Assembly: GCA_012798135.1 (NCBI GenBank)
Contig: JAAZNU010000024.1
Span: 1 to 59,220 of the forward strand
DNA length: 59,220 nt
Direction: 5' to 3'
Origin: Veillonellaceae bacterium
GTDB lineage: Bacteria > Bacillota_C > Negativicutes > UBA1444
This document shows positions 14,873 through 23,470 of this stretch, piece by piece. Position 1 is the stretch's first letter, and every line of letters starts with the position of its first letter. The position numbers and the translations under genes were made by a program. Below the pieces are notes generated by a model that saw nothing but the letters and a program-made list of their open reading frames with translations, did not search any database and was not told where the DNA came from.

Positions 14873-15499
14873 TTAATCAAGGCTCTTGAATTTAGAGCAT
14901 AGCCATTTATATGGAAATAACATGGAGACCTTCTTTTGATAATCACGATACTTATCCCCATACTCCACAATTAGTTTTCGTTCTTCCAGAACGGTCCCGA
15001 TCATTACGTAAATTGTGAGGATAATGTTCACAATGAATGTAGAAACATACAATTCGCTCGAACCTGCCCAGACCAGGAGGATTGTCGCCGAATACCAGGG
15101 ATGCCGTATTAGGCTGAGAATCCCCGAAGTATCGATGTCGTTGGTTTTGGATAAAGCCGAATAGGAGTTTCCCGATTGGATCTGTCGGATACCGAAAAAA
15201 TGAAGCATGTCGAATTTCATCGCACCGGAAACGAACAGCAACAAGGCTATGGTTATCAGTATTAACCGGAATATCCAGAACAACCCGTCCCAGCGAAAAA
15301 TCGGTTGCGTTTTCAAGGCTGTCTCGTAAAAAATGACCGGAATCAGTGTTGCGAGCGCAAATAGGTTGTAAAAAAGCCGATAGAACCGATATTTAATTCC
15401 CAGTTTCGCTTTGAGATAATTGGTGACAGTCAATGAAACCAATAGGCTATGCAGCGAACACCACACGCACCAGGCAATGATCAAAATGGCGTAGTCCAT
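14873..15499 (-). CDS. Membrane methyltransferase-family protein (NnrU/ICMT-like)
   Basis: This is a 208-aa integral membrane protein with about five hydrophobic segments. The C-terminal block LIRHPWYSATILLVWAG, then EERKLIVEYGDKYRDYQKKV, is the hallmark of the PEMT/isoprenylcysteine methyltransferase-like group (RHP-x-Y and E-E-x(12)-Y-x-x-Y). This group binds S-adenosylmethionine in the membrane. NnrU-type proteins share it, and the substrate is unknown. The ATG is preceded by AAGGAGAACAGTAAC. It is co-oriented with the thioesterase upstream, 31 nt away, and may be in the same transcript. Confidence 0.8.
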   Translation of the reverse strand: MDYAILIIAWCVWCSLHSLLVSLTVTNYLKAKLGIKYRFYRLFYNLFALATLIPVIFYETALKTQPIFRWDGLFWIFRLILITIALLLFVSGAMKFDMLHFFGIRQIQSGNSYSALSKTNDIDTSGILSLIRHPWYSATILLVWAGSSELYVSTFIVNIILTIYVMIGTVLEERKLIVEYGDKYRDYQKKVSMLFPYKWLCSKFKSLD

Positions 15500-15530
15500 G
15501 TTACTGTTCTCCTTTTTAGCTTCGCCATTT

Positions 15531-15965
15531 TCATTTCACCGGCCCGCCATAGTATTCCGCGCTGTCTTCGCCGCGAATATAATAAATGGTTTTTCCCCGT
15601 GCCACCAATTTCCCTTCGCGGGTGAACACCTGCACATCCGCATGCAGGATCTTGCGGCCCTCCTGCACGAGCCGGGCCTCCGCCGTCAGCTCCTCGTCCA
15701 GCGCGACCGGCTCGAAGTAATTGGTCGAGACCTCGACCGTTACGATTCGCACTTTCAGCGTCCGCAAGGCCACGCCGGCCGCCATGTCCACCAGCGCCGT
15801 CACCACTCCGCCGTGGACAATGCCGTAGGTGTTCGAGTATTCGGGCTTCATCGGCAGTTTTATCGTGGCCTGGCCCCGGGCGGTATGAACCACCGTTGCC
15901 TCCATGAACTGAAAAAACGGTAACGTCGAAAAGTGATCCTTGATAAACGCCGGCCAGTCTTCCAT
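15531..15965 (-). CDS. PaaI-type hotdog-fold acyl-CoA thioesterase
   Basis: This 144-aa protein is of the PaaI/YbgC-like hotdog family. The catalytic region reads SNTYGIVHGGVVTALVDMAAGVAL (residues about 43-66), with HGG and the acidic residue of the central helix. It is followed by VSTNYFEPV and ARLVQEGRKILHADVQVF strands. It would hydrolyse acyl- or aryl-CoA thioesters in the cytoplasm. ATG 15965 is favoured over GTG 15974 because GGGGG then stands 8 nt upstream. Confidence 0.85.
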   Translation of the reverse strand: MEDWPAFIKDHFSTLPFFQFMEATVVHTARGQATIKLPMKPEYSNTYGIVHGGVVTALVDMAAGVALRTLKVRIVTVEVSTNYFEPVALDEELTAEARLVQEGRKILHADVQVFTREGKLVARGKTIYYIRGEDSAEYYGGPVK

Positions 15966-16269
15966 CCGGTTCACCCCCGCACAGATCTCTTAAATGCGAT
16001 TCGTCGCCGGCGGGTCTATTCCCTGCCGCGATTTTTGCGGCACTGCATTTTGCCCGAGCACGGAGCCTGTTTTTCGGCTCATTTTTCTTTGCACGAACCG
16101 GAAAAAATATTTCATCGAAAGAAAAATTGAAATAGTATTTACAAAAGGACGATTGGTTGAATATAATATAAGTAATAAATATTTCGTTGAAAATTTAAAT
16201 GAACATTTTTTTTCAAACAGAGGCGGCCAGGCTGCGGTACAAGCAAAAATCAAGAATGGGAGTGGTCAG
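15966..16269. other. Intergenic region upstream of the catabolic cluster
   Basis: It is GC-rich at the left and becomes very AT-rich from about 16110, where the promoter at 16138-16167 lies. The frame of the dehydrogenase is open back to 15994, but this stretch is non-coding in composition. A long untranslated leader (about 95 nt) follows the promoter. Confidence 0.5.
16138..16167 (+). promoter_or_regulatory. Sigma-70-type promoter of the catabolic cluster
   Basis: TTTACA (16138-16143), an 18-nt spacer and a consensus TATAAT (16162-16167) lie in AT-rich DNA about 100 nt upstream of the dehydrogenase ATG. Confidence 0.65.
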
Positions 16270-17160
16270 ATGAAACTCGGGTTTATTGGATTCGGCGAAG
16301 TTGGGTTTGAGATGTCGAAAGGGTTCGGCGGCGCCGGGCTGACGGGAATTCTCGCGTATGATATCATGCAGGGCGATCCCGTGTACGGGCCGGTGTTGGC
16401 GGAAAGAGTGCAGAAAGCTGGCGTCACCCTGTGCAGTACGGCGCAGGCGGTGCTGGAAAATTCGGCGGTCGTCATCGTGGCCGTGCCGGGCGGAAAAGCC
16501 CTGGAAACTTCGAAACAGCTGAAACCCTGGCTGAAAAGCGGGTTGGTTTACGCCGATGTATCCGCATCCGCCCCGGACACCAAACGCAAGATCTGGGAAG
16601 AGATCCAGGCCACCGGCGCCCTGTTCGTGGACGGCGCCATGCTGGGTTCGTTGCCCCTCTATCAGAACAAAGTTCCCACCTTGGTCAGCGGCAACGGCAG
16701 CGACCGGTTCATCGCGACCATGTCGCCGTACGGCATGGACCTGGAGAAGGTCAGCGACACGCCGGGCGAAGCGACCGCCATCAAGTTTGTCCGGAGCATC
16801 TTCATGAAAGGGCTGCCGGCCCTGCTGGTCGAGATGCTGGAAGCGGCCTCGACGATGAAGGTCGACCACCTCGTGCTGAAATCGATCGCCGCGACCATGA
16901 ATGCCTGCCCGTTCGAGGAAACGATGAACCGGCTGGTGACAGGCAGTGCGTTCCATGCGGAGCGGCGCGCCCACGAAATGGAGAGCGTGGTGGAAATGCT
17001 CCAGAGCATCCAGGTCCAGCCGACCATGACGAAAGCCGCCTATGAGCGGCTGACCTGGCTGGCCGGCAAGAAAATCAAGGAAAAATTCGGCGGCAAGACG
17101 CCGAAGGAATGGCAACAGGTCGTCAAGGCCTGGGAAGAGCCGGAAACGCAAAAAAAATAA
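16270..17160 (+). CDS. NAD(P)-dependent 6-phosphogluconate-dehydrogenase-like oxidoreductase with DUF1932 domain
   Basis: This 296-aa protein starts at ATG 16270 (GGGAGTGG upstream). The N-terminal Rossmann fold is of the beta-hydroxyacid dehydrogenase type (MKLGFIGFGEVG, then AVVIVAVPGG). The C-terminal helical domain matches DUF1932 (AIKFVRSIFMKGLPALLVEMLEAA). Such enzymes oxidise or reduce 3-hydroxy acids or related sugar acids with NAD(P). The exact substrate is unknown. It is the first gene of a run with an RraA-type aldolase 18 nt downstream, a dicarboxylate transporter and an RpiR regulator, so it probably serves uptake and breakdown of a hydroxylated dicarboxylate. Confidence 0.85.
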   Translation: MKLGFIGFGEVGFEMSKGFGGAGLTGILAYDIMQGDPVYGPVLAERVQKAGVTLCSTAQAVLENSAVVIVAVPGGKALETSKQLKPWLKSGLVYADVSASAPDTKRKIWEEIQATGALFVDGAMLGSLPLYQNKVPTLVSGNGSDRFIATMSPYGMDLEKVSDTPGEATAIKFVRSIFMKGLPALLVEMLEAASTMKVDHLVLKSIAATMNACPFEETMNRLVTGSAFHAERRAHEMESVVEMLQSIQVQPTMTKAAYERLTWLAGKKIKEKFGGKTPKEWQQVVKAWEEPETQKK

Positions 17161-17178
17161 ACAGAAAAGAGGGAGAAC

Positions 17179-17868
17179 ATGTCGAACGTCGGATTCCGCA
17201 TCTATACCAAAATTCACCGTCCCGACCCGCAACTGGTGGAAAGCTTCCGCGGCTTGCCCGTGGCGAATATCGCCGATGAAATGAACCGGTTTTTTTGCGT
17301 GGATGCCCGCATCAAACCCCTGAATCAGGCGCCGCTGCTGGGCACGGCATTCACCGTCCGGACCCGCACGGCGGACAATCTGCTGCTGCACAAGGCCATT
17401 GCCATGGCTCAGCCCGGCGACGTGATCGTGGTCGATGCCCAGGGCGACGTGACTAATTCGATCACCGGCGAGATCATGATGACGGAAGCCTGCAAAAAAG
17501 GAATCGCCGGCGTGGTCGTGGACGGCGCCGTCCGCGATTCGGAGGCGTTGAGTGCGCTGGCGATGCCGGTGTACGCGGCCGGAGTTACTCCCAAAGGCCC
17601 ATATAAAGACGGCCCCGGTGAGATCAATGTGCCGGTTTCCATCGGCGGCGTGGTGGTCAACCCCGGCGACATCCTCGTCGGCGACGCCGACGGGATCGTC
17701 GTGATCGCGCCGGCGGACGCTCCGGAACTGCTGGGTAAGGCCCGGGCGAAATTCCAGAAGGAACAGGAAATCTTCCGGGCGATTGAAGCCGGAAACCGCG
17801 ATAAATCCTGGATCGAGCGAGAACTGAAGGCGCGCGGCTGCGAAGTGATCGACGATTACTGCAAATGA
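17179..17868 (+). CDS. RraA-family aldolase (HMG/CHA aldolase-like)
   Basis: This 229-aa protein is of the RraA/4-hydroxy-4-methyl-2-oxoglutarate aldolase family. The family loop is present: a glycine-rich GEIMMTEACKKGIAGVVVDGAVRD (metal/pyruvate-binding R-D) around residues 95-118, then GGVVVNPGDILVGDADGIVVI near 155-176. These class II aldolases split C4-C6 2-oxo-4-hydroxy acids to pyruvate plus a second oxo acid, or decarboxylate oxaloacetate. A true RraA (RNase E inhibitor) is shorter and lacks the C-terminal extension seen here. GAGGGAGAAC precedes the ATG. It is in one operon with the dehydrogenase. Confidence 0.88.
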   Translation: MSNVGFRIYTKIHRPDPQLVESFRGLPVANIADEMNRFFCVDARIKPLNQAPLLGTAFTVRTRTADNLLLHKAIAMAQPGDVIVVDAQGDVTNSITGEIMMTEACKKGIAGVVVDGAVRDSEALSALAMPVYAAGVTPKGPYKDGPGEINVPVSIGGVVVNPGDILVGDADGIVVIAPADAPELLGKARAKFQKEQEIFRAIEAGNRDKSWIERELKARGCEVIDDYCK

Positions 17869-17975
17869 GACGAGCCGATAGACGGGGGTGGGCCCGGCGG
17901 CTGAAAAACCTCAAAATAACCGGACTTGAGCTATAATGTTATGACGCCTTAATGACGGAAATATGGGGGATAAGA

Positions 17976-19418
17976 ATGAAAGCTATTTATTTAAAGTACA
18001 AACCGTTTATTGGTTTTTTGTTAGCTTTCCTTGTTTGCGGTATCGTCTTAAAATTACCGCCACAACCTGGCTTGACGCTTGCCGGTCAGAAAGCGATCGC
18101 ATTGCTGGCATGGTTGTTGACATTATATGCAGTCGAGCCCATACCCCTGCCAATCAGCAGTTTAATGGCAGTTCCGATGGCTGTCTTTCTCGGGTTGGCG
18201 AACATTAATAAAGCGTTGGTTGGCTTCTCCTCATCAGCGCTGTTCATGTGCGTTGGCGCTTTTGTTATGGCGGCTGCCATGGAAAAAAGTCGATTAGCGG
18301 AACGTTGCACCTATTGGCTATTAAATAAAATAGGGTGTACAACGGCGCGAATCTCTTTGGGGGTTACTTTTGCCAATATATTGTTGGCGTTTATGGTTCC
18401 TTCCACAACAGCTCGCACCGCATTGTTATTGCCGATTTGCTTAAGCATCATCAATTTGGCCTTAAAGGATAAGGAGGCTGAAAATAATTCCGCAGGGGTT
18501 AAACGCAGCAATTTCGCCTTAAATCTGCTGATGGTGTTGGCCTTTACGAATTCTACGATCAGTGCCGGCATTTTAACCTCTTCGCTTCCCAATCCGGTAA
18601 CGATTGGCTTTATTCAACAAGCCACCGGCAAGGTCATTAGTTATGCCGACTGGTTTATCTATGGGTTTCCCCCCGCGTTAATCATGACGATTTTCACTTG
18701 GTGGTACCTCACGAAATTTATCAAATGTGAAATCAAAGAGATCCCGGGCGGTGCTGCCTACATAGCGGAAAAACTGGCTTCTATGGGGAAAGTGACAGCC
18801 AAAGAATGGAAAACACTTGCCATATTCCTGCTGGTTGGCGTGCTTTGGGCCACAGGGAATACGACAAAAATTGATACCACCGTTTCTTGCTTATTGGGCG
18901 CCGGACTATTTTACATTTTTGGCATTATCAATTGGCAAGACTTCAATAAAACCTCTGCGTTCCAGATCCTTTTAATTATGGGCGGCGGATTTTGCGCAGT
19001 AGAATTTCTCTTCAGTACCGGCGCTGCAAAATGGATTGCCATGAGAATATTGGATACGCTGGGACTGGTGGGGGCTTCTACGGCAACGATCCTATTAGTA
19101 CTCATGATATTCACACAATATATCCGGGTGTTTTTTCAGGGGACTACAAAATTGGCGACTATTTTTGTGCCGATCCTCATCGCTATGGCGATTACGTTAA
19201 ATGTTCCGCCGGAAGTAATTGCCATGCCGGCCGGGATGCTGATTTCAGGGTTTCCCTTCCTGATGTTTTATAATACAAATCCCAATGTTGTAGTATATGG
19301 ATCCGGCTATATAAATATCTGGGACTTCCCCAAATATGGCCTGCCAATTTGTACTGTCGCCATCATTTTCTATTTGGGAGTAGCCGTAACCTACTGGAAA
19401 TGGCTAGGGTTATATTAA
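17976..19418 (+). CDS. DASS (SLC13)-family dicarboxylate/sodium symporter
   Basis: This is a 480-aa membrane transporter with about 12 hydrophobic segments. Family marks are FMVPSTTARTALLLP (residues about 143-157, the first substrate/sodium motif region) and its C-terminal counterpart LMFYNTNPNVVVYGSGY (about 433-449). Together these place it with DASS transporters for citrate, malate, succinate or similar anions. The start is ATG 17976, with GGGGGA five nt upstream. Its base composition is slightly lower in GC than its neighbours. A consensus TATAAT at 17932-17937 suggests it may also have its own promoter. Confidence 0.88.
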   Translation: MKAIYLKYKPFIGFLLAFLVCGIVLKLPPQPGLTLAGQKAIALLAWLLTLYAVEPIPLPISSLMAVPMAVFLGLANINKALVGFSSSALFMCVGAFVMAAAMEKSRLAERCTYWLLNKIGCTTARISLGVTFANILLAFMVPSTTARTALLLPICLSIINLALKDKEAENNSAGVKRSNFALNLLMVLAFTNSTISAGILTSSLPNPVTIGFIQQATGKVISYADWFIYGFPPALIMTIFTWWYLTKFIKCEIKEIPGGAAYIAEKLASMGKVTAKEWKTLAIFLLVGVLWATGNTTKIDTTVSCLLGAGLFYIFGIINWQDFNKTSAFQILLIMGGGFCAVEFLFSTGAAKWIAMRILDTLGLVGASTATILLVLMIFTQYIRVFFQGTTKLATIFVPILIAMAITLNVPPEVIAMPAGMLISGFPFLMFYNTNPNVVVYGSGYINIWDFPKYGLPICTVAIIFYLGVAVTYWKWLGLY

Positions 19419-19740
19419 CGCGGGCCGCGGAGACGGAACCTTTTAGTCTTTGATTTCATCGCCAGGCGAACTAAAAATTCACGACGGATTTTGGCCGCAA
19501 CCCTTTGCAAAATGGGGGTTGGGGCCATTATATTATCGAGTGTTTGTTGATAAAAGTAGAAAAAATGCTTGCTCAGCCGGGAAAGCATTTTTGTGAGGGA
19601 TTATGGAATATTGGAAGGAACGCTGAAGTATCAAATAGAAATATAAATTTACAAGAATTTTCGTTAGAGGGAGATGCGGCTATGGGCGGAATACCCTGGG
19701 TTGGTAAAAGCGATTTACAGCGCCTTTGGCAGACCCTATA
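19419..19740. other. Intergenic region before the RpiR regulator
   Basis: It holds a hairpin terminator (19561-19592) but no convincing gene. A 78-codon frame covering 19505-19741 has no ribosome site and non-protein-like composition. Confidence 0.5.
19561..19592. terminator. Terminator downstream of the transporter
   Basis: AAATGCTT pairs with AAGCATTT across an 11-12 nt loop, with an A-run before and a T-run after, so it can act in both directions. Confidence 0.65.
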
Positions 19741-20640
19741 ATGAAACGGAATGAACTTAACGGAAAAGGGGCGCGCGGATTCGTGAGGAAGACAGCACTG
19801 CAGGATTTGGCAGAAAAGATGGAGGCCCTGACGCCCGCCCAACGGAAAGTCGCCGACTACATCCTGAAATTTCCCATGGAGGCCGCTTTTCTGACCATCG
19901 AGCAGCTGGCCGGCCTCACCTCGGTCAGCGTCGCGACCATCATCCGCCTGGCGTATTCCCTGGGGTACGACGGGTATACCCAGTTCCAGAAAGCCCTGCA
20001 GGCCTTACTGCGCGACCAGATTTCCCCGCCGAACCGACTGGAAGCCAATTTGAAGCGGATCGGCAAAAACAAGCTGCTCATCAACTGCGCCGAACTCCAG
20101 ATCAAAAACATCCGCAAGACGGTGGAAATCTTGTCGGAGGAGAATATCGACCAGGCGTTTAATCTGATCTTCGAGTCCCGAAAAATTTATATCATCGGAA
20201 TCCGAAGCAGCCTGGCCGTGGCCGACTATCTCAACGAAGGATTCAACCGCCTTGGCCTCGACTGTGAGATGCTCGCCCCGGAAACAGGACGATTACAAGC
20301 CGTCGTGGCCCGGCTGACGTCGGAGGATCTGCTGATCGCCATCAGCATGCCCCGCTATGCGAAACGGACCCTCGAAGTCGTGAACCTCGCCCGAAAAAAA
20401 CAGGCAAAAATCCTGGCGATCACGGATGCCTACTCTTCGCCGATTGCCTTGATGGCGGATGTTTTTCTGGGCTGTGCCTTCGAGAGCCTGGCGTTTCATC
20501 ATTCAGAGCTCGGCGCGATGTTCGTGGCCGACTATCTGATCACCGGGGTGGCGGCGAAGGACTCGGCCAAAACGAAACAGAAACTGGAAGAACTCGAAAA
20601 AGTCGTGGACGAGTTTGAAGCGAATGTGATCAAATCATAA
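19741..20640 (+). CDS. RpiR-family transcriptional regulator (HTH + SIS)
   Basis: This is a protein of about 300 aa. The N-terminal RpiR-type HTH (LTPAQRKVADYILKFP ... TIEQLAGLTSVSVATIIRLA, residues about 25-75) is joined to a C-terminal SIS domain (IYIIGIRSSLAVADYL; LLIAISMPRYAKRT; KILAITDAYSSPIALMAD). SIS domains of this family sense phosphosugars or related metabolites. The start is uncertain: ATG 19741 has no clear ribosome site, and GTG 19783 after AAGGGG is an alternative. It lies directly after the transporter and is probably the regulator of the dehydrogenase-aldolase-transporter genes. Confidence 0.88.
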   Translation: MKRNELNGKGARGFVRKTALQDLAEKMEALTPAQRKVADYILKFPMEAAFLTIEQLAGLTSVSVATIIRLAYSLGYDGYTQFQKALQALLRDQISPPNRLEANLKRIGKNKLLINCAELQIKNIRKTVEILSEENIDQAFNLIFESRKIYIIGIRSSLAVADYLNEGFNRLGLDCEMLAPETGRLQAVVARLTSEDLLIAISMPRYAKRTLEVVNLARKKQAKILAITDAYSSPIALMADVFLGCAFESLAFHHSELGAMFVADYLITGVAAKDSAKTKQKLEELEKVVDEFEANVIKS

Positions 20641-20656
20641 CAGAACGAATCCATCG

Positions 20657-20697
20657 AGACCTTTCCGCCTGATGATGTTGGCAGAAAGGTCTTTTTT
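20657..20697 (+). terminator. Terminator after the RpiR regulator
   Basis: AGACCTTT (20657 on) pairs with AAAGGTCT, with further partial pairing in the loop, and is followed by six T. Confidence 0.8.
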
Positions 20698-20769
20698 GTC
20701 AAAGGAAGATCGCCGCGCCCCGGCGAATATTTACCATCACCACCACCGATACGACAGGAGGCGTTGTGA

Positions 20770-21330
20770 ATGCTCAGAAAGTACGTGCTCGGAATCGTGA
20801 CGATTTGTTTTTGCCTGCTGCTGCTCCCGCAATCCTCGGCCGGGGCCACCGGAGCGGACGGCTTCATGGACATCCCCTGGGGAACGGCGCGAGGGGCCGT
20901 CGCCGCGAAGATGGCGGAGCTGCGCTTTCCGCAAGACCCGGAATCCAACGTCCAGCGGGACATCTATGAAGGGATGTTTGCCGGGCGCAAAGCCTATCTG
21001 ACCTTCCGGTTCATCAACAATGTCTTTTACAGCGGCGGGGCCCTGTTCGTCGACACTTACCGCGCCTACGGCGACGGTGGCAACGGCATCATCGATGCGT
21101 ACTTCCGCGAATTCGAGCAGAAGTTGACCGCCAAATACGGCAAGCCCTCGAAGCATCCCTATGATCCCGCGTTATTTTGGGAGATCCAGGAGCAGGGAGT
21201 CAAGATCTTCGTGAAACTGGGCAAGAACTATCCCGTCAAAGGCGGCGACAACGGCCGAGTCTTCGTGAACTATGACAACTTGACCTTATACGAAAAGGAA
21301 AAACAACGCGCGATCAACAAAGACCTGTAA
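20770..21330 (+). CDS. Secreted protein of unknown function
   Basis: This 186-aa protein has a typical signal peptide (MLRKYVLGIVTICFCLLLL, cleavage near SAGA-TGAD) and a good ribosome site (AGGAGGCGTTGTGA). The mature part starts FMDIPWGTARGAVAAKM, a pattern seen in periplasmic proteins of Negativicutes that I know only as hypothetical. It continues with alternating beta strands and one long helix (DAYFREFEQKLTAKYGKPS). No catalytic motif is visible. It is followed 39 nt later by the acyltransferase-domain gene, possibly in the same transcript. Confidence 0.75.
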   Translation: MLRKYVLGIVTICFCLLLLPQSSAGATGADGFMDIPWGTARGAVAAKMAELRFPQDPESNVQRDIYEGMFAGRKAYLTFRFINNVFYSGGALFVDTYRAYGDGGNGIIDAYFREFEQKLTAKYGKPSKHPYDPALFWEIQEQGVKIFVKLGKNYPVKGGDNGRVFVNYDNLTLYEKEKQRAINKDL

Positions 21331-21369
21331 GCGGCAGGCGCAAGGCCGTCACCGCCAAGGGAGGTTCCG

Positions 21370-22176
21370 GTGGCTGACAATACAAGGTTTACCCTGCAAA
21401 AGTTTCCCGCCAGCCGAAAATTTACGGCCGATATCGGGCGCCTGGGCCAGCGGAAGCACCGGATCCAGGCGCTCATTGAAGTGGATGTCACCGATTCGCG
21501 CGCGGCGCTGCAAGCGTATAAACGGGATACAAACGGCAAAGGTTCGTTTACCGCCTGGATTTTAAAATGCATCAGTCAGGCGATCTGTGAACACAAAACC
21601 GTGCATGCCTTCCGTCAGGGCAGCGATGAATTGGCCATTTTCGAGGATGTGGACATCTCGCTCCTGGTGGAAAAGGAAGTCGACGACCAAAAAGCGCCGC
21701 TGCCGGTGGTGATCCGGAAAACGAACGAGAAGTCAATGGCGGAAATCCAGGCCGAGATCCAGACGGCGAAAGCGCGGCCGGTGAAAGATGAAACAGATTA
21801 TGCCATGACGGACGACTCGTTCGGCTGGGGGATCAAAATCTTTCTCGCATTGCCGCAGTGCCTACGGCTGATTGGTTGGCGCTGGATTTTGCGCAACCCG
21901 CAGCGGGTGCAAAAAATGATGGGCAGCGTGGTGGTCACTTCGGTGGGGATGATGGGAAATCTCAAAGGCTGGGCGATCCCGACGAGCATTCATCCGATCT
22001 GTTTCGCCCTCGGCTCGATTGTGCGGAAGCCGGGGATAAAGGATGACCGGATCGCAATGCGGGAATACCTGCCCATGACCGTGCTGCTGGATCATGACGT
22101 GGTCGATGGCGCGCCGGCGACAAGATTTTTAGCGCGGTTGACGGAAATCATCGAAGAGGCTAAAATTCAGTTTTGA
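21370..22176 (+). CDS. Stand-alone 2-oxoacid dehydrogenase E2-type acyltransferase domain protein
   Basis: This 268-aa protein matches the catalytic domain of 2-oxoacid dehydrogenase E2 (chloramphenicol-acetyltransferase fold). The active-site motif H-x-x-x-D-G appears as LLDHDVVDGAPATRF near residues 238-252, and VVVTSVGMMGNLKGW near 178-192 is the usual structural strand. There is no lipoyl domain, no E1/E3-binding domain and no E1 or E3 gene nearby, so it is not an ordinary pyruvate or branched-chain dehydrogenase subunit. It may be an acyltransferase using free acyl-CoA. The start is GTG 21370, after GGGAGG. Confidence 0.85.
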   Translation: MADNTRFTLQKFPASRKFTADIGRLGQRKHRIQALIEVDVTDSRAALQAYKRDTNGKGSFTAWILKCISQAICEHKTVHAFRQGSDELAIFEDVDISLLVEKEVDDQKAPLPVVIRKTNEKSMAEIQAEIQTAKARPVKDETDYAMTDDSFGWGIKIFLALPQCLRLIGWRWILRNPQRVQKMMGSVVVTSVGMMGNLKGWAIPTSIHPICFALGSIVRKPGIKDDRIAMREYLPMTVLLDHDVVDGAPATRFLARLTEIIEEAKIQF

Positions 22177-22206
22177 AATTAAAACGGGAGTAAAGGGGAA
22201 GGAAAT

Positions 22207-22653
22207 ATGAATCGAAAAATTGTTTGTCTGGCGCTGCTCGTTCTGTTACTCGTCACTAATACGGCGCTGGCGGCCAGCTGGACCCGGGTCGGGCGGACCG
22301 ACAAGGACGACCCGATCAACATGAGTGGCGCCTCCTACAGCGAATACATCGACAAGGCCAGCGTGCGCAAAGACGGCGACCGCCTCATCTACTGGCACAA
22401 ACTGGAGTACGACAAGCTCGACGAGGATTCCGGGGAAGCGACCCTGACCAAGAACGAGGTGCTCCTGTCCACGCTGAAAACCCGCACGCTGGAGACCATC
22501 GACTATGACGGGCACGGCGTGGAGAAAAAGCGCTACTCGGAACCGACCGGCTGGGTCCCCTACCAAAAAGGCTCGCAGTTCGAGAAGAAGATCCAGGTGG
22601 CGCTGAAATACGCCAAGGACGGCAAAGACGCCGGTCCCGCGCCAAAACTATAA
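22207..22653 (+). CDS. Small secreted protein (surface-adhesin-E-like)
   Basis: This 148-aa protein has a clear signal peptide (MNRKIVCLALLVLLLV ... ALAA-SWTR). The mature part is a small beta-rich domain with YIDKASVRKDGDRLIYWHKLEYD, then a series of strands ending GWVPYQKGSQFEKKI. The plan resembles the surface-adhesin protein E-like family (Trp at the start, Tyr-Ile-Asp strand), but similarity is weak. GGGGAAGGAAAT precedes the ATG. A strong palindromic terminator follows. Confidence 0.7.
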   Translation: MNRKIVCLALLVLLLVTNTALAASWTRVGRTDKDDPINMSGASYSEYIDKASVRKDGDRLIYWHKLEYDKLDEDSGEATLTKNEVLLSTLKTRTLETIDYDGHGVEKKRYSEPTGWVPYQKGSQFEKKIQVALKYAKDGKDAGPAPKL

Positions 22654-22665
22654 AAGGAAAGACGA

Positions 22666-22697
22666 AAGGCTCTGCGATCGCAGAGCCTTAAATTTTT
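22666..22697 (+). terminator. Perfect palindromic terminator
   Basis: The 24-nt perfect palindrome AAGGCTCTGC-GATC-GCAGAGCCTT (22666-22689) is followed by AAATTTTT. Confidence 0.8.
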
Positions 22698-22786
22698 GTA
22701 TCATATCAAGGTGTTGTTGCTTCCGCTGCTTCGTCAACTGGGGTGAGATCGAAAAATTGAGCCGGGAAATTGAAACGACTCGCGGG

Positions 22787-23470
22787 TCAGATCATGACAG
22801 GGAGGAGCAGTTGCACGGTAGCGATGGTGATGAGTGCGGCCAGGATCATGGATACGCAGGCGACGGTGCCGGTGGTCGGGCTGAACTGGAACGCCCGAAC
22901 CGTGCCCACCGCGTGGGCACTGGTGCCGAGGAGGACGCCTCGGGCGATTTCACTGTCGATTTTCAGGTAACGGATGACGAGGGGGCCGAGCAGCGAGCCG
23001 AGGATGCCGGTGAGGATGACGACTACGGCGGTGACGGCCGGGACGCCGCCGGTGAGCCGGGAGATGTCCATGGCGATCGGCGTGGTCACGGAGCGCGGGA
23101 TGAGGCTGCCGACCAGTTGTTTGTCGATGTTCAGCCCCTCGGCGATCCAGGCCGAGGAAATCATGGCGATGACGGAACCGCAAAACACGCTGGGGACGAT
23201 CTCCACGGCGTGTTTTTTTAACAGCTGCCGGTATTTGTAGAGCGGCACGGCGAAAGCGATGGTGGCGGGCTGCAGCATCAGGTTCAGCCATTTGGCGCCG
23301 CTGTGGTAGGTGTCGTAGGAGATGGGGGCGGTGAGCAGGAGCGCGGCCAGCAGGGTCGGGACGGTCAGTAGCGGCGAGAAATAGATGCGCGGCCGTTTCA
23401 AATAGAACCGCTTGGCGCCGGCGTACAGGGCGATGGTCGCCAGCAGACTGAGCCAGGGCAGGCTGTTCAT
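22787..23470 (-). CDS. lrgB: LrgB/CidB-family membrane protein
   Basis: This is a 227-aa protein with about seven transmembrane segments. Family marks are YKYRQLLKKHAVEIVPSVFCG, SLIPRSVTTPIAMDIS and GVLLGTSAHAVGT, all highly typical of LrgB/CidB. These proteins act with a LrgA/CidA partner in murein hydrolase export control and, in several Firmicutes, in pyruvate or glycolate uptake. The start ATG overlaps the lrgA stop by 4 nt. The frame is open further upstream, but that part runs through lrgA in another frame and is not coding. Confidence 0.92.
   Translation of the reverse strand: MNSLPWLSLLATIALYAGAKRFYLKRPRIYFSPLLTVPTLLAALLLTAPISYDTYHSGAKWLNLMLQPATIAFAVPLYKYRQLLKKHAVEIVPSVFCGSVIAMISSAWIAEGLNIDKQLVGSLIPRSVTTPIAMDISRLTGGVPAVTAVVVILTGILGSLLGPLVIRYLKIDSEIARGVLLGTSAHAVGTVRAFQFSPTTGTVACVSMILAALITIATVQLLLPVMI

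Noticed and set aside
15994..16269. An N-terminal extension of the dehydrogenase
   Set aside because: The Rossmann motif begins directly at ATG 16270, and the extension region contains the promoter and AT-rich leader.
16213..17391. A long minus-strand frame opposite the dehydrogenase
   Set aside because: It is rich in His/Gln/Arg with no motif. The plus strand has a clean Rossmann-fold gene.
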